Shown here piece after piece: positions 1 through 9,871 of a stretch of 64,000 nt of DNA. Positions within the stretch are counted from its first letter, which is position 1. The number at the start of each line of letters is the position of its first letter. The stretch is from contig JAUXQH010000082.1 of NCBI GenBank assembly GCA_030685065.1, forward strand, positions 1-64,000, given 5' to 3'. This DNA is from Pseudomonadota bacterium. GTDB lineage: Bacteria > Myxococcota_A > UBA796 > SXON01. A program made the translations under genes and the position numbers. The notes beneath the pieces are model-generated. The model searched no databases and was not told where the DNA came from. It saw only the letters and a program-made list of their open reading frames with translations.

Positions 1-25
1 GATCGGGCCGAATTGCGGCCACAAG

Positions 26-191
26 TCGCGACGACCTCGACCTCCTGCCGAGTTGTGGCCGCGATCGCGTCGACCTCCGGCCACTACTCGCGACGACCTC
101 GACCTCCTGCCGAGTTGTGGCCGCGATCGCGTCGACCTCCGGCCACTACTCGCGACGACCTCGACATCCTGCCGAGTTGTGGCCGTGTCGC
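26..191. repeat. 62-bp tandem hairpin-repeat array, copy 1 (about 2.7 units)
   Basis: Units start at 26, 88 and 150, an exact 62-bp period; the third is cut short after about 42 bp. Each complete unit carries GAGTTGTGGCC and, after about 18 nt containing the palindrome CGCGATCGCG, GGCCACTACTC, its reverse complement except for one base. A unit can therefore fold as a hairpin. The same unit makes a longer array near 35.72-36.06 kb. No spacers lie between units, so it is not CRISPR. Function unknown; an intergenic palindromic repeat is the plain reading. Confidence 0.8.
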
Positions 192-439
192 CGCGACCTC
201 GCGCCGAGCGCGAGCGCGTCGACACCTGCGGCGGTGCACGCGCCAGCCGGAGTGCACCCGAAGCGCCCCGCTCACCGACCGACGCGGAGCACATCCGAGG
301 CCGCCACGCCGCGCGTCCCTCCGGAACCACCCGGCGATGCGGGCGCCCGTGCGCCCGTGAAGCCGGCCTGTCTCCGCCCCGAACGATTCCTGCCGCAAAC
401 GATCGCGCGCCGCCCGGCGCACCGTCTCGGCCACGACCC
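192..439. other. Non-coding stretch after the repeat array
   Basis: Open frames here are antisense artefacts of high GC. I see no start with a ribosome binding site, no RNA gene and no clear terminator before the stop of the minus-strand gene at 440. Confidence 0.5.
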
Positions 440-1711
440 TCACCCCACCGGCGGGGCTCCGTGCAACCATGCGAGACGACTGTACTCTTCCCAGGTGGGC
501 CAGCCCGAGCCGGACAGACCGCCATCCACCCGGGCGACGGCCGCGCCGCCGGAGCAGATGCGGCGGGCCTCGACGCGCGCGGCGGGCCAGCGGAGGGGCG
601 CCGCTTCGAGCCAGGCCGCGAGCGTGCGCCGGGCGGACCCCGGCACGAAGGCCGGGTCACCCCGGAGGTCCACGACGCCCTCGACCACGCGCACGATCCG
701 CCCGGGCACGTACAGATCGACGACGAGGACGCGGCGCTCCGTCACGGCGCCCGCGCTCGCCCCGGGGGGGCGCGACCACTTGTCCTGCGCGCGCGGCCCG
801 CGCTGGTCGCGCACCTCGACCTCGCCGGGCACGATCAGCAGCACCCCGTCGAGCTGGCCGACCGTGCCGACGGGGAGGTTGCTCGGATCGGGGGGCTCGA
901 GCCAGAGCGGCGTGGGGCAGACCCGGCAGGCGCCTTCGCGGTCGAGCGCGAGCAGCGCCTCGGCGTGCGGGAGCGTCGACAAGGCCGACCGCGCCTGCAC
1001 CGTAGCGTGAAGCCCCTCGGTCCGCGCACGCTCCGCGCGCAGCTCGAGCGCCGCGCGATCCTCTCCCCGCCCGACCACCCGCGGGCCCCCGGCGTGACCG
1101 ATCTGGCGCGCGGTCGCGTGATCGATGCCGAGCGCCCGCACCAACCGCGCCTCCGCGCCTCCGCCGGTCACGACGAGGATCCAGGGGAAACGGACGGGCG
1201 GCAGCGGGATCGGGGCCAACTCGGCCGGCGGCTCCGGCTTGGAGGGATCCTCCGCCGGGACCAGCGCGCGCACCTCGGCCACCGCGGCGGAGACCGCGTC
1301 GAGCGCCGCCGCGAGGTCGAGGGCGACCCGGGCGCGCTCGGCGGCGAGCACCAGGGCGTCGAGCAGGGCGGCACGAGAGGGCGCGGGGCCGGAGGGCGGG
1401 GCGGCGGAAGGGGCGGCGGAAGGGGCGGCGGAAGGGGCGGAGGAAGGGCGGGTGACCGCCGCGGGCGCGACCGTTCTCGGCACGACGGGAGCCGACGCCG
1501 GCCCCTGGGCCTCGAGCGCCGCGCGGAGCGGCCCGATGCTCCCCGAGCGCATCGCGTCGCGGACCAGCGCGTCGAGGTTTGCCGGCACCGCCTTGCGCGG
1601 GGCCACTGACGGCGCCGCTACCGGATCCGGCATCGCCGCGCCGCAGTAGAGGCAGCTCACCCGATGGGGGCCGTTGGCGCGCGTGCAGCGGGGGCAGAGC
1701 GGGGTGGACAT
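440..1711 (-). CDS. Zinc-ribbon protein of unknown function
   Basis: A 423-residue protein. The N-terminus has two Cys pairs, CPRC at residues 6-9 and CLYC at 20-23, spaced as in a short zinc ribbon. A low-complexity Ala/Pro/Ser linker follows around residues 85-110, then a region with a hydrophobic strand ending in VVTGGG and a further CRVC pair near the middle. I do not recognise the family. The coupling of a zinc ribbon with a long cytoplasmic-looking body and no signal peptide suggests a cytoplasmic protein. It lies 70 bp downstream of the HDOD-GGDEF gene on the same strand, so the two may be co-transcribed. The ATG at 1711 gives the zinc ribbon at the very N-terminus, which supports this start. 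Confidence 0.7.
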   Translation of the reverse strand: MSTPLCPRCTRANGPHRVSCLYCGAAMPDPVAAPSVAPRKAVPANLDALVRDAMRSGSIGPLRAALEAQGPASAPVVPRTVAPAAVTRPSSAPSAAPSAAPSAAPPSGPAPSRAALLDALVLAAERARVALDLAAALDAVSAAVAEVRALVPAEDPSKPEPPAELAPIPLPPVRFPWILVVTGGGAEARLVRALGIDHATARQIGHAGGPRVVGRGEDRAALELRAERARTEGLHATVQARSALSTLPHAEALLALDREGACRVCPTPLWLEPPDPSNLPVGTVGQLDGVLLIVPGEVEVRDQRGPRAQDKWSRPPGASAGAVTERRVLVVDLYVPGRIVRVVEGVVDLRGDPAFVPGSARRTLAAWLEAAPLRWPAARVEARRICSGGAAVARVDGGLSGSGWPTWEEYSRLAWLHGAPPVG

Positions 1712-1781
1712 GGATCAGCCGGGCGGAGGGGCGTGAGGGGGGCGCGGGCATCCCCCCGTGCTCGGCCCCGGAACGCGGGCC

Positions 1782-3374
1782 CTACGCATATGGCAAGGGC
1801 GCGTCGGTCGCCCCCCACGTCACCCGATCGCGCCCCCCGGCCTTGGACTGGTACAGGGCGCGGTCGGCGGTCTCGAGCATCGCGGTGATGATCAGCGTGG
1901 CGTGGCCGCCCCGGGCGACGTGGCCCACGAAGGTCGTCCCGCCGATGGAGGCGCTCACCCGCACGACGCCCTTGGCGCTCACCAGGGTCCGGGCGCCGAT
2001 GCCGACGCGGATCGAGTCGGCGATGTGGAGCGCGGTCGCCGCGTCCGTGTCCGGCAAGATGACCGCGAGCTCTTCGCCGCCGATCCGGGCCTTCACGTCG
2101 CTCGCGCGGCCCACCTCGCGCAGGACCGCGCCGACCGCCTGGAGCACGGCGTCCCCGAAGGCGTGCCCGTGGGTGTCGTTGACGGACTTGAAGTGATCGA
2201 GGTCGATCATCAACAGCGAGACCGGGCTGCCGGAGGCGGACGTGCGGATGAGCTCGGCGTCGAAGAGCTGCTCGAAGTGCCGGCGGTTGGAGAGGCCCGT
2301 GAGCGCGTCGGTGAAGGCGAGGACGCCGAGCCGCGCGTTGGCCTCCTCGAGCAGCGCGGTGATCACGTTCTTCTCGTCGAGCGTGCGCTGCAGGTGCGCC
2401 GCATACTCCTCGCGCTCGACCAGGGCGCGCTCGAGCCGGGTGGTGACCTCCTCGTAGGACATGTTCATCTCGGCGAGGCTCCGGTTCGCCTCGCGCAGGA
2501 TGTCCGCGAACTGCGGCTGCTCCTGCACGCGCATGCCGAGCGCGGCCGCGGCCTGGTCGACCTCCCGGGAGATGGAGGCGAGGAGCGCATCCACGCTCTC
2601 GCGGGGGAGCTTGTAGGCGGCCGCCAGGGCGGCGTGCGCGTCGGCGAGGGCGATGCGCTTGTCCTTGGCGGTGAACACAGCGGCCACCGTGTCCGCCAGG
2701 CTGCAGACCCGCGCGAGGCCGCGGTGGGCGGACGGGACCTCGCCATTTTCGACGTCGTGATGGAAGGCCAGCGCCAGCACGAGGCTGTCCGGCAGGCCCC
2801 AACGCATCGCCAGGATGCGGGCGACCTGGTCGTGGGTCATCCCGAACACGGCGAGCTCGCGCTCCCGGCGGGGCTTGGGGAGGAAGTTGCGCAGCTTGCC
2901 CCAGTCGGGGATGAGGTCGCGACGCACGCGCAGGAGCGCGATGATGCCGAAGTCCTGGAGGAGTCCGGCGGTGAACGCCTCGTCCGGCTGCGCCTGGGCA
3001 TAGGGCGCGAGCAGGCGGGCGGCCACGGCGCGCCGGAGGCAATCCTCCCAGAAGTGCAGGAGGTCCTCCGACCGCAGCCCGCTGTTCTCGAGCGATTCGC
3101 GCACGGCGAAGCAGACCGCGAGGTTGCGCACCGCGCGCATGCCGAGCACGACGACCGCACGCGACGCGCTGGAGAGCTTGACCTTGAGGCCGTAGAAGGG
3201 CGAGTTGACCAGCCGCAGGAGCTCCGCGGTGAACGCCGGATCGGCGGCGATCACGGTGCCCAGGCTCTCAGCCGACACGTCGGGGTCGGCGGCCATCCGG
3301 ACCACCCGGAGGACGATCTGCCGCGGGGTCGGGAGTTGGGAGGGCTCGAAGGCGGCAACCGGTAGGCTGTTCAT
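1782..3374 (-). CDS. HDOD-domain diguanylate cyclase (GGDEF protein)
   Basis: A 530-residue cytoplasmic signalling protein. Residues about 14-215 form an HDOD domain, beginning LPTPRQIVLRVVRMAADPD. Residues about 285-345 are a charged coiled-coil linker. The GGDEF domain starts at FTDALTGLSNRR (about 354) and has the active-site motif GGEEL at 432-436, a permitted variant of GG(D/E)EF. An RxxD inhibitory site (423-426) sits five residues before it, so product inhibition by cyclic-di-GMP is likely. The expected reaction is 2 GTP to cyclic-di-GMP. No membrane segment or input sensor other than HDOD is visible. The gene starts with ATG and is divergent from the lipoprotein gene at 3656; the 280-bp gap between them, with an A-rich run near 3415, probably holds both promoters. 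Confidence 0.92.
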   Translation of the reverse strand: MNSLPVAAFEPSQLPTPRQIVLRVVRMAADPDVSAESLGTVIAADPAFTAELLRLVNSPFYGLKVKLSSASRAVVVLGMRAVRNLAVCFAVRESLENSGLRSEDLLHFWEDCLRRAVAARLLAPYAQAQPDEAFTAGLLQDFGIIALLRVRRDLIPDWGKLRNFLPKPRRERELAVFGMTHDQVARILAMRWGLPDSLVLALAFHHDVENGEVPSAHRGLARVCSLADTVAAVFTAKDKRIALADAHAALAAAYKLPRESVDALLASISREVDQAAAALGMRVQEQPQFADILREANRSLAEMNMSYEEVTTRLERALVEREEYAAHLQRTLDEKNVITALLEEANARLGVLAFTDALTGLSNRRHFEQLFDAELIRTSASGSPVSLLMIDLDHFKSVNDTHGHAFGDAVLQAVGAVLREVGRASDVKARIGGEELAVILPDTDAATALHIADSIRVGIGARTLVSAKGVVRVSASIGGTTFVGHVARGGHATLIITAMLETADRALYQSKAGGRDRVTWGATDAPLPYA

Positions 3375-3655
3375 GGAGCCCGAAGCTATCGCACTTCCTC
3401 ACATTTCGGCGTCAAAAAACGCTCCGCTGCGCCGACGGCCGGTCGTCGATCTCCGACGGCGTGGGTCTCCGGGGGCGGCGCTCACCCGCCCGCGTCCGAG
3501 CGCCGGGAAGAGCGCCGTAAGCAGCGGTCGCACGGCACGGAGCGTGCGGCGGGGCACGCGGGGAATGAAGGAATTCCGAGGCGTCGGGCGCCTGCCCCCC
3601 TCCCTGGCGTGAATAGGCGTAGGCTGGTAGCGATCCCCTACGCACCGGAGCGCCC

Positions 3656-5071
3656 TTGCGCACGAAAGTACCCCTCGGGCTCCTCGGACTCGCGCTCTCG
3701 GCCCTCGGCTGCGGGCCCGACTACAAGCTCGGCGAGGTGCCGGCGCGCATCGTCGTGACCCCCGATCTGTCCGATTTCGGCGCGGTCGCGGTGGGATCCA
3801 CCACGTCCACCAGCCTCACGCTCACGAGCGTCACGGGCGCGGACGTGGAGGTCGTCGCCATCGAGCTGCTCGACCTCGAAGGCGCCTGGTTCTCGGTCGT
3901 GGGCGAGCTGCCGGTGGTGCCCTCGCGCGGCACGGCCACCCTCACGGTGGACTACACACCCGAGGCCGCCGGCTTCCACCTCTCCCAGCTCACCCTCACG
4001 ACCGACGAGGAGGAGGACAACCAGCACGTCGTCGATCTGCGTGGCACGGCCGCGAGCCCGTCGGTGCAGGTGTGGCCGTGGGTCCTCGACTTCGGCCGGG
4101 TCGCGGCCGGATCCACGGCCACCGGCGTCCTCACGATGGAGAACGACGGAACCCTCGATCTCGAGGTCCTCGCGGCCACGATCGACGCCGCCCCGTTCTC
4201 CGTGCTCGCGACGGTGCCGCTCTCGCTCGACGGCGGAACGCTCACCTCCTTCACCGTCCAGTTCGCCCCGATCGTGGCCGATCCCGCCGCCGGGACGCTC
4301 GCGTTCTCGCTCGATGCGGGGGCGGTCCCGAACGTCGCCTTGCGCGGAAACGACTGCGCCGCGGGAGCCGCCGCGCTCTACGACGCGGACGCCGACGGAT
4401 ACACCTCGTGCGCCACCGACTGCGACGACGGGAACGCGGGCGTTCATCCGGGGGCCGTCGAGGTGTGCGACGGCCTCGACGGTGACTGCGACGGCGTGAT
4501 CGACGAACAGACAACCTGTTACGACGACGACGGGGACGGCGCCTCCGAGGACGCGGGCGACTGCAACGACGGCGACGCCGGTGTTTCCCCGACCGCCGCG
4601 GAGATCTACGGAAACGGCATCGACGACGATTGTGACGGCGTCATCGATCATGGCACGACCGACGCCGACGGCGACGGCTACGCCGCCGAGGGCGGGGACT
4701 GCGACACGGCGGACGCGACGATCTACCCGGGTGCCCCCGAGCTGGCGGACGGCGCGGACAACGACTGTGACGGGATCGTGGACGAGGGGACGGTGGACTA
4801 CGACGACGACGGGGACGGGATCACCGAGTCCGCCGGCGATTGCGACGACACCGACGCCGGCGTCACCCCTCGCGCCCGCGAGACCGCCGACGGCATCGAC
4901 AACGACTGCAACGGCGTCGTGGACGAAGGCACCAACTACGGGGACGACGACGGGGACGGCTTCACCGAGGCCGGCGGCGACTGTGACGACGCCGACGCCT
5001 CCGTGAACCCGGGCGCCCACGACATCCGCGGTGACGGCCTCGACACCAATTGCGACGGAGCCTTCGAATGA
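3656..5071 (+). CDS. Surface lipoprotein: Ig-like (ASH/choice-of-anchor type) domains plus MopE-like repeats
   Basis: A 471-residue exported protein. A hydrophobic signal ends in ALGC, a lipobox with the Cys at about residue 19. Two beta-sandwich domains follow (about 30-130 and 135-235), each with the pattern VTPDLSDFGAVAVG or PWVLDFGRVAAG typical of ASPM/SPD-2/Hydin-like or choice-of-anchor D domains. The C-terminal half holds five Asp-rich units of the MopE kind (DxDGDGY, then DCDD, then PGA, then DCDG), known as putative metal-binding motifs. The start is TTG at 3656, chosen because it gives a complete lipoprotein signal. Its stop overlaps the next gene's start (ATGA), so the two surface proteins are translationally coupled. 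The role is probably cell-surface calcium or metal binding, or adhesion, but this is inferred. Confidence 0.85.
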   Translation: MRTKVPLGLLGLALSALGCGPDYKLGEVPARIVVTPDLSDFGAVAVGSTTSTSLTLTSVTGADVEVVAIELLDLEGAWFSVVGELPVVPSRGTATLTVDYTPEAAGFHLSQLTLTTDEEEDNQHVVDLRGTAASPSVQVWPWVLDFGRVAAGSTATGVLTMENDGTLDLEVLAATIDAAPFSVLATVPLSLDGGTLTSFTVQFAPIVADPAAGTLAFSLDAGAVPNVALRGNDCAAGAAALYDADADGYTSCATDCDDGNAGVHPGAVEVCDGLDGDCDGVIDEQTTCYDDDGDGASEDAGDCNDGDAGVSPTAAEIYGNGIDDDCDGVIDHGTTDADGDGYAAEGGDCDTADATIYPGAPELADGADNDCDGIVDEGTVDYDDDGDGITESAGDCDDTDAGVTPRARETADGIDNDCNGVVDEGTNYGDDDGDGFTEAGGDCDDADASVNPGAHDIRGDGLDTNCDGAFE

Positions 5072-7113
5072 CGCTGCTCACCTTCGTGCTCCTGTCCGCC
5101 CGCGCCCACGCCGCCTGCACCTCGCTCGACGTCCTGGACGAGCTGACCTGCTCCTCCAGCGTGACCGGCCAGATCACCAGCGGCACCGCCAACCAGATCG
5201 GCGCCACCACCGTCCCGAACTACTACACCTGCGGCACGCCCTACGCGCCCCTGTCCCAGGTCGGCGGCGACGACGTGTACGCGTTCACCTGCCAGGCGAC
5301 GGGCATGGTCACGCTCGACGTCACGGGGATGGATTGCGATCTCGACATGTACGTGCTCGGCGACACGTGCAGTCCGTTCTTCGATTGCGACGCCGGCTCG
5401 ACCGCGTCGAGCACCACCACCGACTCCGTGACCTTCTCGTGCACCCGGGGCGCCACCTACTACGTCATCATCGAGGGCTACGGCTACACCACCACGGGCA
5501 CGGGCCGCTGCCGCACCGGGGGCGGCAACTACACGCTCTCCTTCGACGTTTCCCGCGGCACCGGCTGCCCGGAGGACTGCGATGACGGGGTGGACAACGA
5601 CTTCGACCGCGACGTCGACTGCGACGACTCGGACTGCGACGACGATGCCGCCTGCGCGTGCGACGACGACGCGGATGGCTACGAGGCGACCGTGTGCGGC
5701 GGGACCGACTGCAACGACGCGGACCCGACGATCCACCCCGGCGCCACCGAGACGTGTGACGGCGTCGACGAGGACTGCGACGGATCGATCGACGAGGGCG
5801 CCACCGGCACCACCACCTGGTACCGCGACGCGGACGCCGACGCCTACGGGGACCCCGACGTCACCAGCCGCTCGTGCTCGCCCCCCAGCGGGTACGTCCG
5901 CGACGGCACCGACTGCGACGACACCTCCGCGGGCGTGAACCCGCGCGCCGAGGAGATCGCCTACGACGACATCGATCAGGACTGTGACGGCTCGGACCTG
6001 CGCGACGTCGACGAGGACGGCCACGACGCGGCCTGGGCCGGCGGCGACGACTGCGACGACACCGATCGCCTCGCGTACCCGGGGGCCTCCGAGACCGCGG
6101 ACGGCGTGGACGGCGACTGTGACGGCACCGTTGACGAGGGCACCATCTGGTACGACGACGACGGCGACGGCTACACCGAGCTCGGCGGCGACTGCGACGA
6201 CACCGACGCGGCGACAGCCCCCGACGGCCTGGAGACGTGGGACCTGGTGGACGAGGACTGTGACGGCGTCATCGACGAGGGCACGGTCGGCTACGACGAC
6301 GACGGCGACGGCTACTCCGAGAACGACGGGGACTGCAACGACGGGGACGTCGCGTCCTCCCCCTCCGGCACCGAGGTGGACGGCAACGGCGTCGACGACG
6401 ACTGCGACGGCCAGGTGGACGGGCAGATCGCGGATCCCGACGGGGACGGGTACACCGCCGCCGCGGGCGACTGTTCACCGGAGGACGGCACCGCCTACCC
6501 GGGCGCGCCCGAGACCACCGACGGCGTCGACGACGACTGCGACGGCACCGTGGACGAGGGCACCTCCGCCTACGACAACGACGGCGACGGCACCTCGGCC
6601 CTCGCGGGGGACTGTGACGACACCAACCCCGCCATCAACGCCGGCGCGACCGAGATCGCCAACGGCGTGGACGACGACTGTGACGGCGCGGTGGACGAGG
6701 GCACCCCCGCCTCCGACGATGACGGAGACGGCTTCTCAGAGGAGGGCGGCGACTGCGACGACGCCGACGCCGACGTGCACCCGGGCGCGGAGGAGTCCGA
6801 GAACGGCGTGGACGACGACTGCGATCATCGCGTGGACGACGGCGTCGGGGATGCCGACGGGGACGGCGTGACGGCCGCCGACGGCGACTGCGACGACACC
6901 AACGGCTGGGTGCGGCCCGGCCTGCTGGAGATGTGCGACGGCGTGGACAACGACTGCGACGGGGCCGCCGATGTCGACTGCGTAGAGGCGGACAGCCCGA
7001 AGGCCAAGGCGAGCAGCTGCGGCTGCGCGGCCGGAACCACGGGCGGGACGCCCGGCGTGCTCGCGGGCATCGGCCTCGCGGCGGCGGCGTTCCTGCGGCG
7101 GCGTCGGAGCTGA
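5068..7113 (+). CDS. Secreted PPC-domain/MopE-repeat protein with MYXO-CTERM-like tail
   Basis: A 681-residue exported protein. I start it at the ATG in the ATGA overlap with the preceding gene, which gives a clean signal peptide (MTLLTFVLLSARAHA). Residues about 45-160 resemble a bacterial pre-peptidase C-terminal beta domain (GGDDVYAFTC, then DCDLDMYVLGD). Nine MopE-like Asp-rich units follow, each with DCDD and DCDG boxes. The last residues form a MYXO-CTERM-like sorting tail: SSCGC, a Gly/Ala hydrophobic helix, then RRRRS. In the known family such tails anchor or sort proteins to the myxobacterial surface. A long acidic metal-binding surface protein is the best reading; no enzyme domain is visible. 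Confidence 0.88.
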   Translation: MTLLTFVLLSARAHAACTSLDVLDELTCSSSVTGQITSGTANQIGATTVPNYYTCGTPYAPLSQVGGDDVYAFTCQATGMVTLDVTGMDCDLDMYVLGDTCSPFFDCDAGSTASSTTTDSVTFSCTRGATYYVIIEGYGYTTTGTGRCRTGGGNYTLSFDVSRGTGCPEDCDDGVDNDFDRDVDCDDSDCDDDAACACDDDADGYEATVCGGTDCNDADPTIHPGATETCDGVDEDCDGSIDEGATGTTTWYRDADADAYGDPDVTSRSCSPPSGYVRDGTDCDDTSAGVNPRAEEIAYDDIDQDCDGSDLRDVDEDGHDAAWAGGDDCDDTDRLAYPGASETADGVDGDCDGTVDEGTIWYDDDGDGYTELGGDCDDTDAATAPDGLETWDLVDEDCDGVIDEGTVGYDDDGDGYSENDGDCNDGDVASSPSGTEVDGNGVDDDCDGQVDGQIADPDGDGYTAAAGDCSPEDGTAYPGAPETTDGVDDDCDGTVDEGTSAYDNDGDGTSALAGDCDDTNPAINAGATEIANGVDDDCDGAVDEGTPASDDDGDGFSEEGGDCDDADADVHPGAEESENGVDDDCDHRVDDGVGDADGDGVTAADGDCDDTNGWVRPGLLEMCDGVDNDCDGAADVDCVEADSPKAKASSCGCAAGTTGGTPGVLAGIGLAAAAFLRRRRS

Positions 7114-7144
7114 GGGCCCGACCGGAGCGGTCGGCGAGAACCGG

Positions 7145-8980
7145 CTACCCCGCCTCGTCCGCCAGCGGCTCTCCGGCGACCAGCCGGCCCTCCATCGCCT
7201 CTGCCCGGGCCTCGGCCGCCCGCATCCGCCGCTCCGCGCTCGCCGCGCGCTCCTCCGCGTCCTCGGCCCGCGCCCGCGAGGTCTCGGCCGTGGCGAGCGC
7301 GTCGCCCGCCGCCCGATCCGCGGTCTCGGCCCGCGCCACCGCGGCCGCCTCCGCCTCCGCGTGCCGCCGCGCGCGCGCATCGGCGTCCGCCGCGCGCCGG
7401 ATGGCGTCCGCCGCCCGATCGCTCGCGTTCGCGGCCACCTCAGCCTCGCGCGCGGCCTCCTCCCGCGCGTCCGCCGCGATCTGCCCCTGGATGAGGGACT
7501 CGGCCTCGGCGCCCGCCCGCAACAGGTCGGCGTCCTGGGCCTGGAGCGCCTGCCGAGCCGCGTAGCGGCGCAGGTGCGCCGAGCGCTCCTCGGCGGTCTC
7601 CGCGCGCGCGGCCGAGAAGTCGGCGGCGTCCGCGGCGGCGTCGGCCCGGCGGCCCTCGGCGCGGGCGAGCGCGGCCTCCACGGCGGCATCGTGCTCGGCG
7701 GCTTCCCGCTGGGTCTCGACCACGGCGAGGGCGCTGGTCGCGACGTTCCAGCGCGCGTGCACCACGCCGATTGCGCCGAGCCCCAGCGCGACGACCAGCA
7801 CCCACGCCGCCGCGGCCACGAGCGCGGGGTGCCGGCGGAGGTAGAGCGCGCCCACGACCAGGGACCACGGGGCATCGAGCGAGGTGGGGAGCTGGGCGCG
7901 GAACCGCGCGAGCTCGACCGCGAGCGCCGCGGCGCTCGGATACCGCTCGTCGGGATCGTCCGCCATCGCCTTGCCGATGATGGCGGCGAGGCGCCGGGGC
8001 ACGTTCGGCGCGAGCGAGCGCAGGTCCGGGGGGGCCTCGGTGGCCGCGCGGACGCGCACGACCTCCGGCGAGTCGTCCACCGCGGGGTCGGCGTGGGGCG
8101 CGCGGCCGGCGAGGAGGGACCACACGGTGGCGCCGATGCCGTACACGTCGAGGGCGGCGAGCGCCTTGTCGTCGCGGCCCGCCTGGGGGGCGCGGCGGAA
8201 CCCGCGGGCCTGCTCGGGCGCCATGTAGGCGGGCGAGCCGGCGATGTACCGGGCAACCTCGCCTGGGCCGACCATCAGCGATCCGGCCGCGGGGTCCGAG
8301 TCCAGCGGGATGCGGCCCGCGGCGGTGAGCGGCGCCAGGCCGAAGTCCACGATGCGGACCGCGCGGCTGCGCGGCAGGCACAGCACGTTCTCGGGCTTCA
8401 GATCGCGGTGGTAGACCCCCACCGCGTGGGCCGCGGCGACGCCCCGCGCGATCTGCTCGCCCCAGCGCACCGCCTCGGTGAGCGAGCGCGGCGCGTCCTC
8501 GTTGAGGTTGCGCGCGACCTTGGGCGCGGCGTCCGACGCGGTCTCCTCGCGGCACAAGGCCATCGCGATGAAGGCCTCGCCATCGACGCGACCGGCCTCC
8601 CGCACGTACACCACGTGGTCGCTCACCACGCGCGATGCGGCGCGGGCTTCGGCCATCACGCGGCCCATCGGGTCCATCCCGCGGGCGTTGAAGAGCTTGA
8701 GCGCCACCGGGGCGTCGATGCGGCGGTCGACCGCCTCCCACACCTCCCCGCTCGCGCCCTCCCCGAGGCGGCGCAGGAGCTCGAAGGGACCGATGCGCAC
8801 GCCCGGCGCCCGGCCGCGGCGGTCGCGGGCGGCGGCCAAGGGGCTCGCCTCGAGGGCGGCCATCGCGACGGGCTGGACGTCCATCGTGGTCTCGCCCGGC
8901 GCCCCACCGTCGTCCGGCACGATGGTCCCCGGCGCCCCGGGAAACATCCCCTCGCGGTTCCAGGTGCGCTCAGCGGCCAT
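7145..8980 (-). CDS. Membrane Ser/Thr protein kinase with Ala-rich coiled-coil C-terminus
   Basis: A 611-residue eukaryotic-like kinase. The domain runs from about residue 63 to 360: Gly loop LGEGASGEV (72-80), VALK Lys near 95, HRDLKPEN at 191-198, DFG at 212-214 and APE at 254-256, so all catalytic residues are present. A membrane helix spans about 387-407 and is followed by about 200 residues of Ala/Arg/Glu heptad-like sequence, probably a long coiled coil. An upstream GTG would lengthen the protein, but the strong GGAGG lies between it and the ATG at 8980, so I use the ATG. Substrate unknown. The stop lies 31 bp from the convergent MopE-type gene. Confidence 0.93.
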   Translation of the reverse strand: MAAERTWNREGMFPGAPGTIVPDDGGAPGETTMDVQPVAMAALEASPLAAARDRRGRAPGVRIGPFELLRRLGEGASGEVWEAVDRRIDAPVALKLFNARGMDPMGRVMAEARAASRVVSDHVVYVREAGRVDGEAFIAMALCREETASDAAPKVARNLNEDAPRSLTEAVRWGEQIARGVAAAHAVGVYHRDLKPENVLCLPRSRAVRIVDFGLAPLTAAGRIPLDSDPAAGSLMVGPGEVARYIAGSPAYMAPEQARGFRRAPQAGRDDKALAALDVYGIGATVWSLLAGRAPHADPAVDDSPEVVRVRAATEAPPDLRSLAPNVPRRLAAIIGKAMADDPDERYPSAAALAVELARFRAQLPTSLDAPWSLVVGALYLRRHPALVAAAAWVLVVALGLGAIGVVHARWNVATSALAVVETQREAAEHDAAVEAALARAEGRRADAAADAADFSAARAETAEERSAHLRRYAARQALQAQDADLLRAGAEAESLIQGQIAADAREEAAREAEVAANASDRAADAIRRAADADARARRHAEAEAAAVARAETADRAAGDALATAETSRARAEDAEERAASAERRMRAAEARAEAMEGRLVAGEPLADEAG

Positions 8981-9162
8981 GGTGGGCTCCCCTCCTCCAG
9001 ACACCGGAGACCACCTCCGGCGCTATCGGGACTGTACGACGCGGCGGTGTTTCGATTCGGTCTGTTTCCGTCTCGCTTCTTCGGCCTGCGGGCGGGCTCC
9101 GTGACAGGGCGCGTGACACCTGCGTGCCGATCCTCGCCCTCGGAGCCTCTCAGAGCAGGCTC

Positions 9163-9846
9163 TCAGTCCACGTGCCCGCGCACCAGCCGCCGGAGGGTCA
9201 CGGCGTGGAGCAGCAAGGCCGTGAAGACGAGGAATCCGGGGAGCCAGACATACGGAAACGTCGTGACGAACACGTTCGGCCGCTCGTTCACGAACACCTG
9301 GAACGGCGTCGGCAGCGAGAGGACCGCGGTCACGACGACGTTCGCGAGCAGCGCCAGCCCGAGCGCGGTGAAGCCCCAGGCCCACGCGCGCCTGGACCGG
9401 AGCCGCGGCCAGGCGAGCGCGAGCGCCGCGGCGACCAACACCGTCACGATGTCGACGTTCCGCCCGTGTACGGTCAGGCGGATGGGGGCCAGGCCGTCCT
9501 TCCAGGCGAGGTGGAGGAGGAGCTCCGGCAGGACCCGAAAGGCCTGCATGCCGATCAGAAAGCGGAGCGGGGTGGCGTCGGCGAGGCGTCGGCCCAGCGG
9601 CGACAGCGTCGCGAGGCCGACGACGAGGAACAGCCCGAGGAAGAAGAGCGCCAGGGGCGGCGGGACGCGCGAGAAGTCGGAGACGATGCCGGTCGCACCC
9701 ACCGCGGCCGTCCACGCGAGCTGCGCGACGATGCCCATCCAGGCGGCCGCCCGGAGCCGCGCGTCGTCCACCGCGCGCCCCACCCAGACCGCGAGCCCGC
9801 CCGCGACCAGGAGCGAGGAGAGGATCGTGAACCAGTAGCTTGCCAT
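9163..9846 (-). CDS. Polytopic membrane protein of unknown function
   Basis: A 227-residue protein with about six or seven hydrophobic segments (near residues 5-25, 35-50, 65-85, 125-150, 155-180 and 195-218). It has no recognised enzyme motif. The start ATG at 9846 opens directly into a membrane helix. It is followed on the same strand by the kinase gene after 180 bp and preceded by a small membrane protein 25 bp upstream, so the two membrane genes probably form an operon. I do not recognise the family. Confidence 0.75.
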   Translation of the reverse strand: MASYWFTILSSLLVAGGLAVWVGRAVDDARLRAAAWMGIVAQLAWTAAVGATGIVSDFSRVPPPLALFFLGLFLVVGLATLSPLGRRLADATPLRFLIGMQAFRVLPELLLHLAWKDGLAPIRLTVHGRNVDIVTVLVAAALALAWPRLRSRRAWAWGFTALGLALLANVVVTAVLSLPTPFQVFVNERPNVFVTTFPYVWLPGFLVFTALLLHAVTLRRLVRGHVD

Positions 9847-9871
9847 CGTTCCCCGCTCCGTCCCCGCCCCG

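Noticed and set aside
1758..3365. A long plus-strand open frame opposite the GGDEF gene
   Set aside because: The minus strand has complete HDOD and GGDEF domains; the plus frame is low-complexity Arg/Glu/His and is a shadow.
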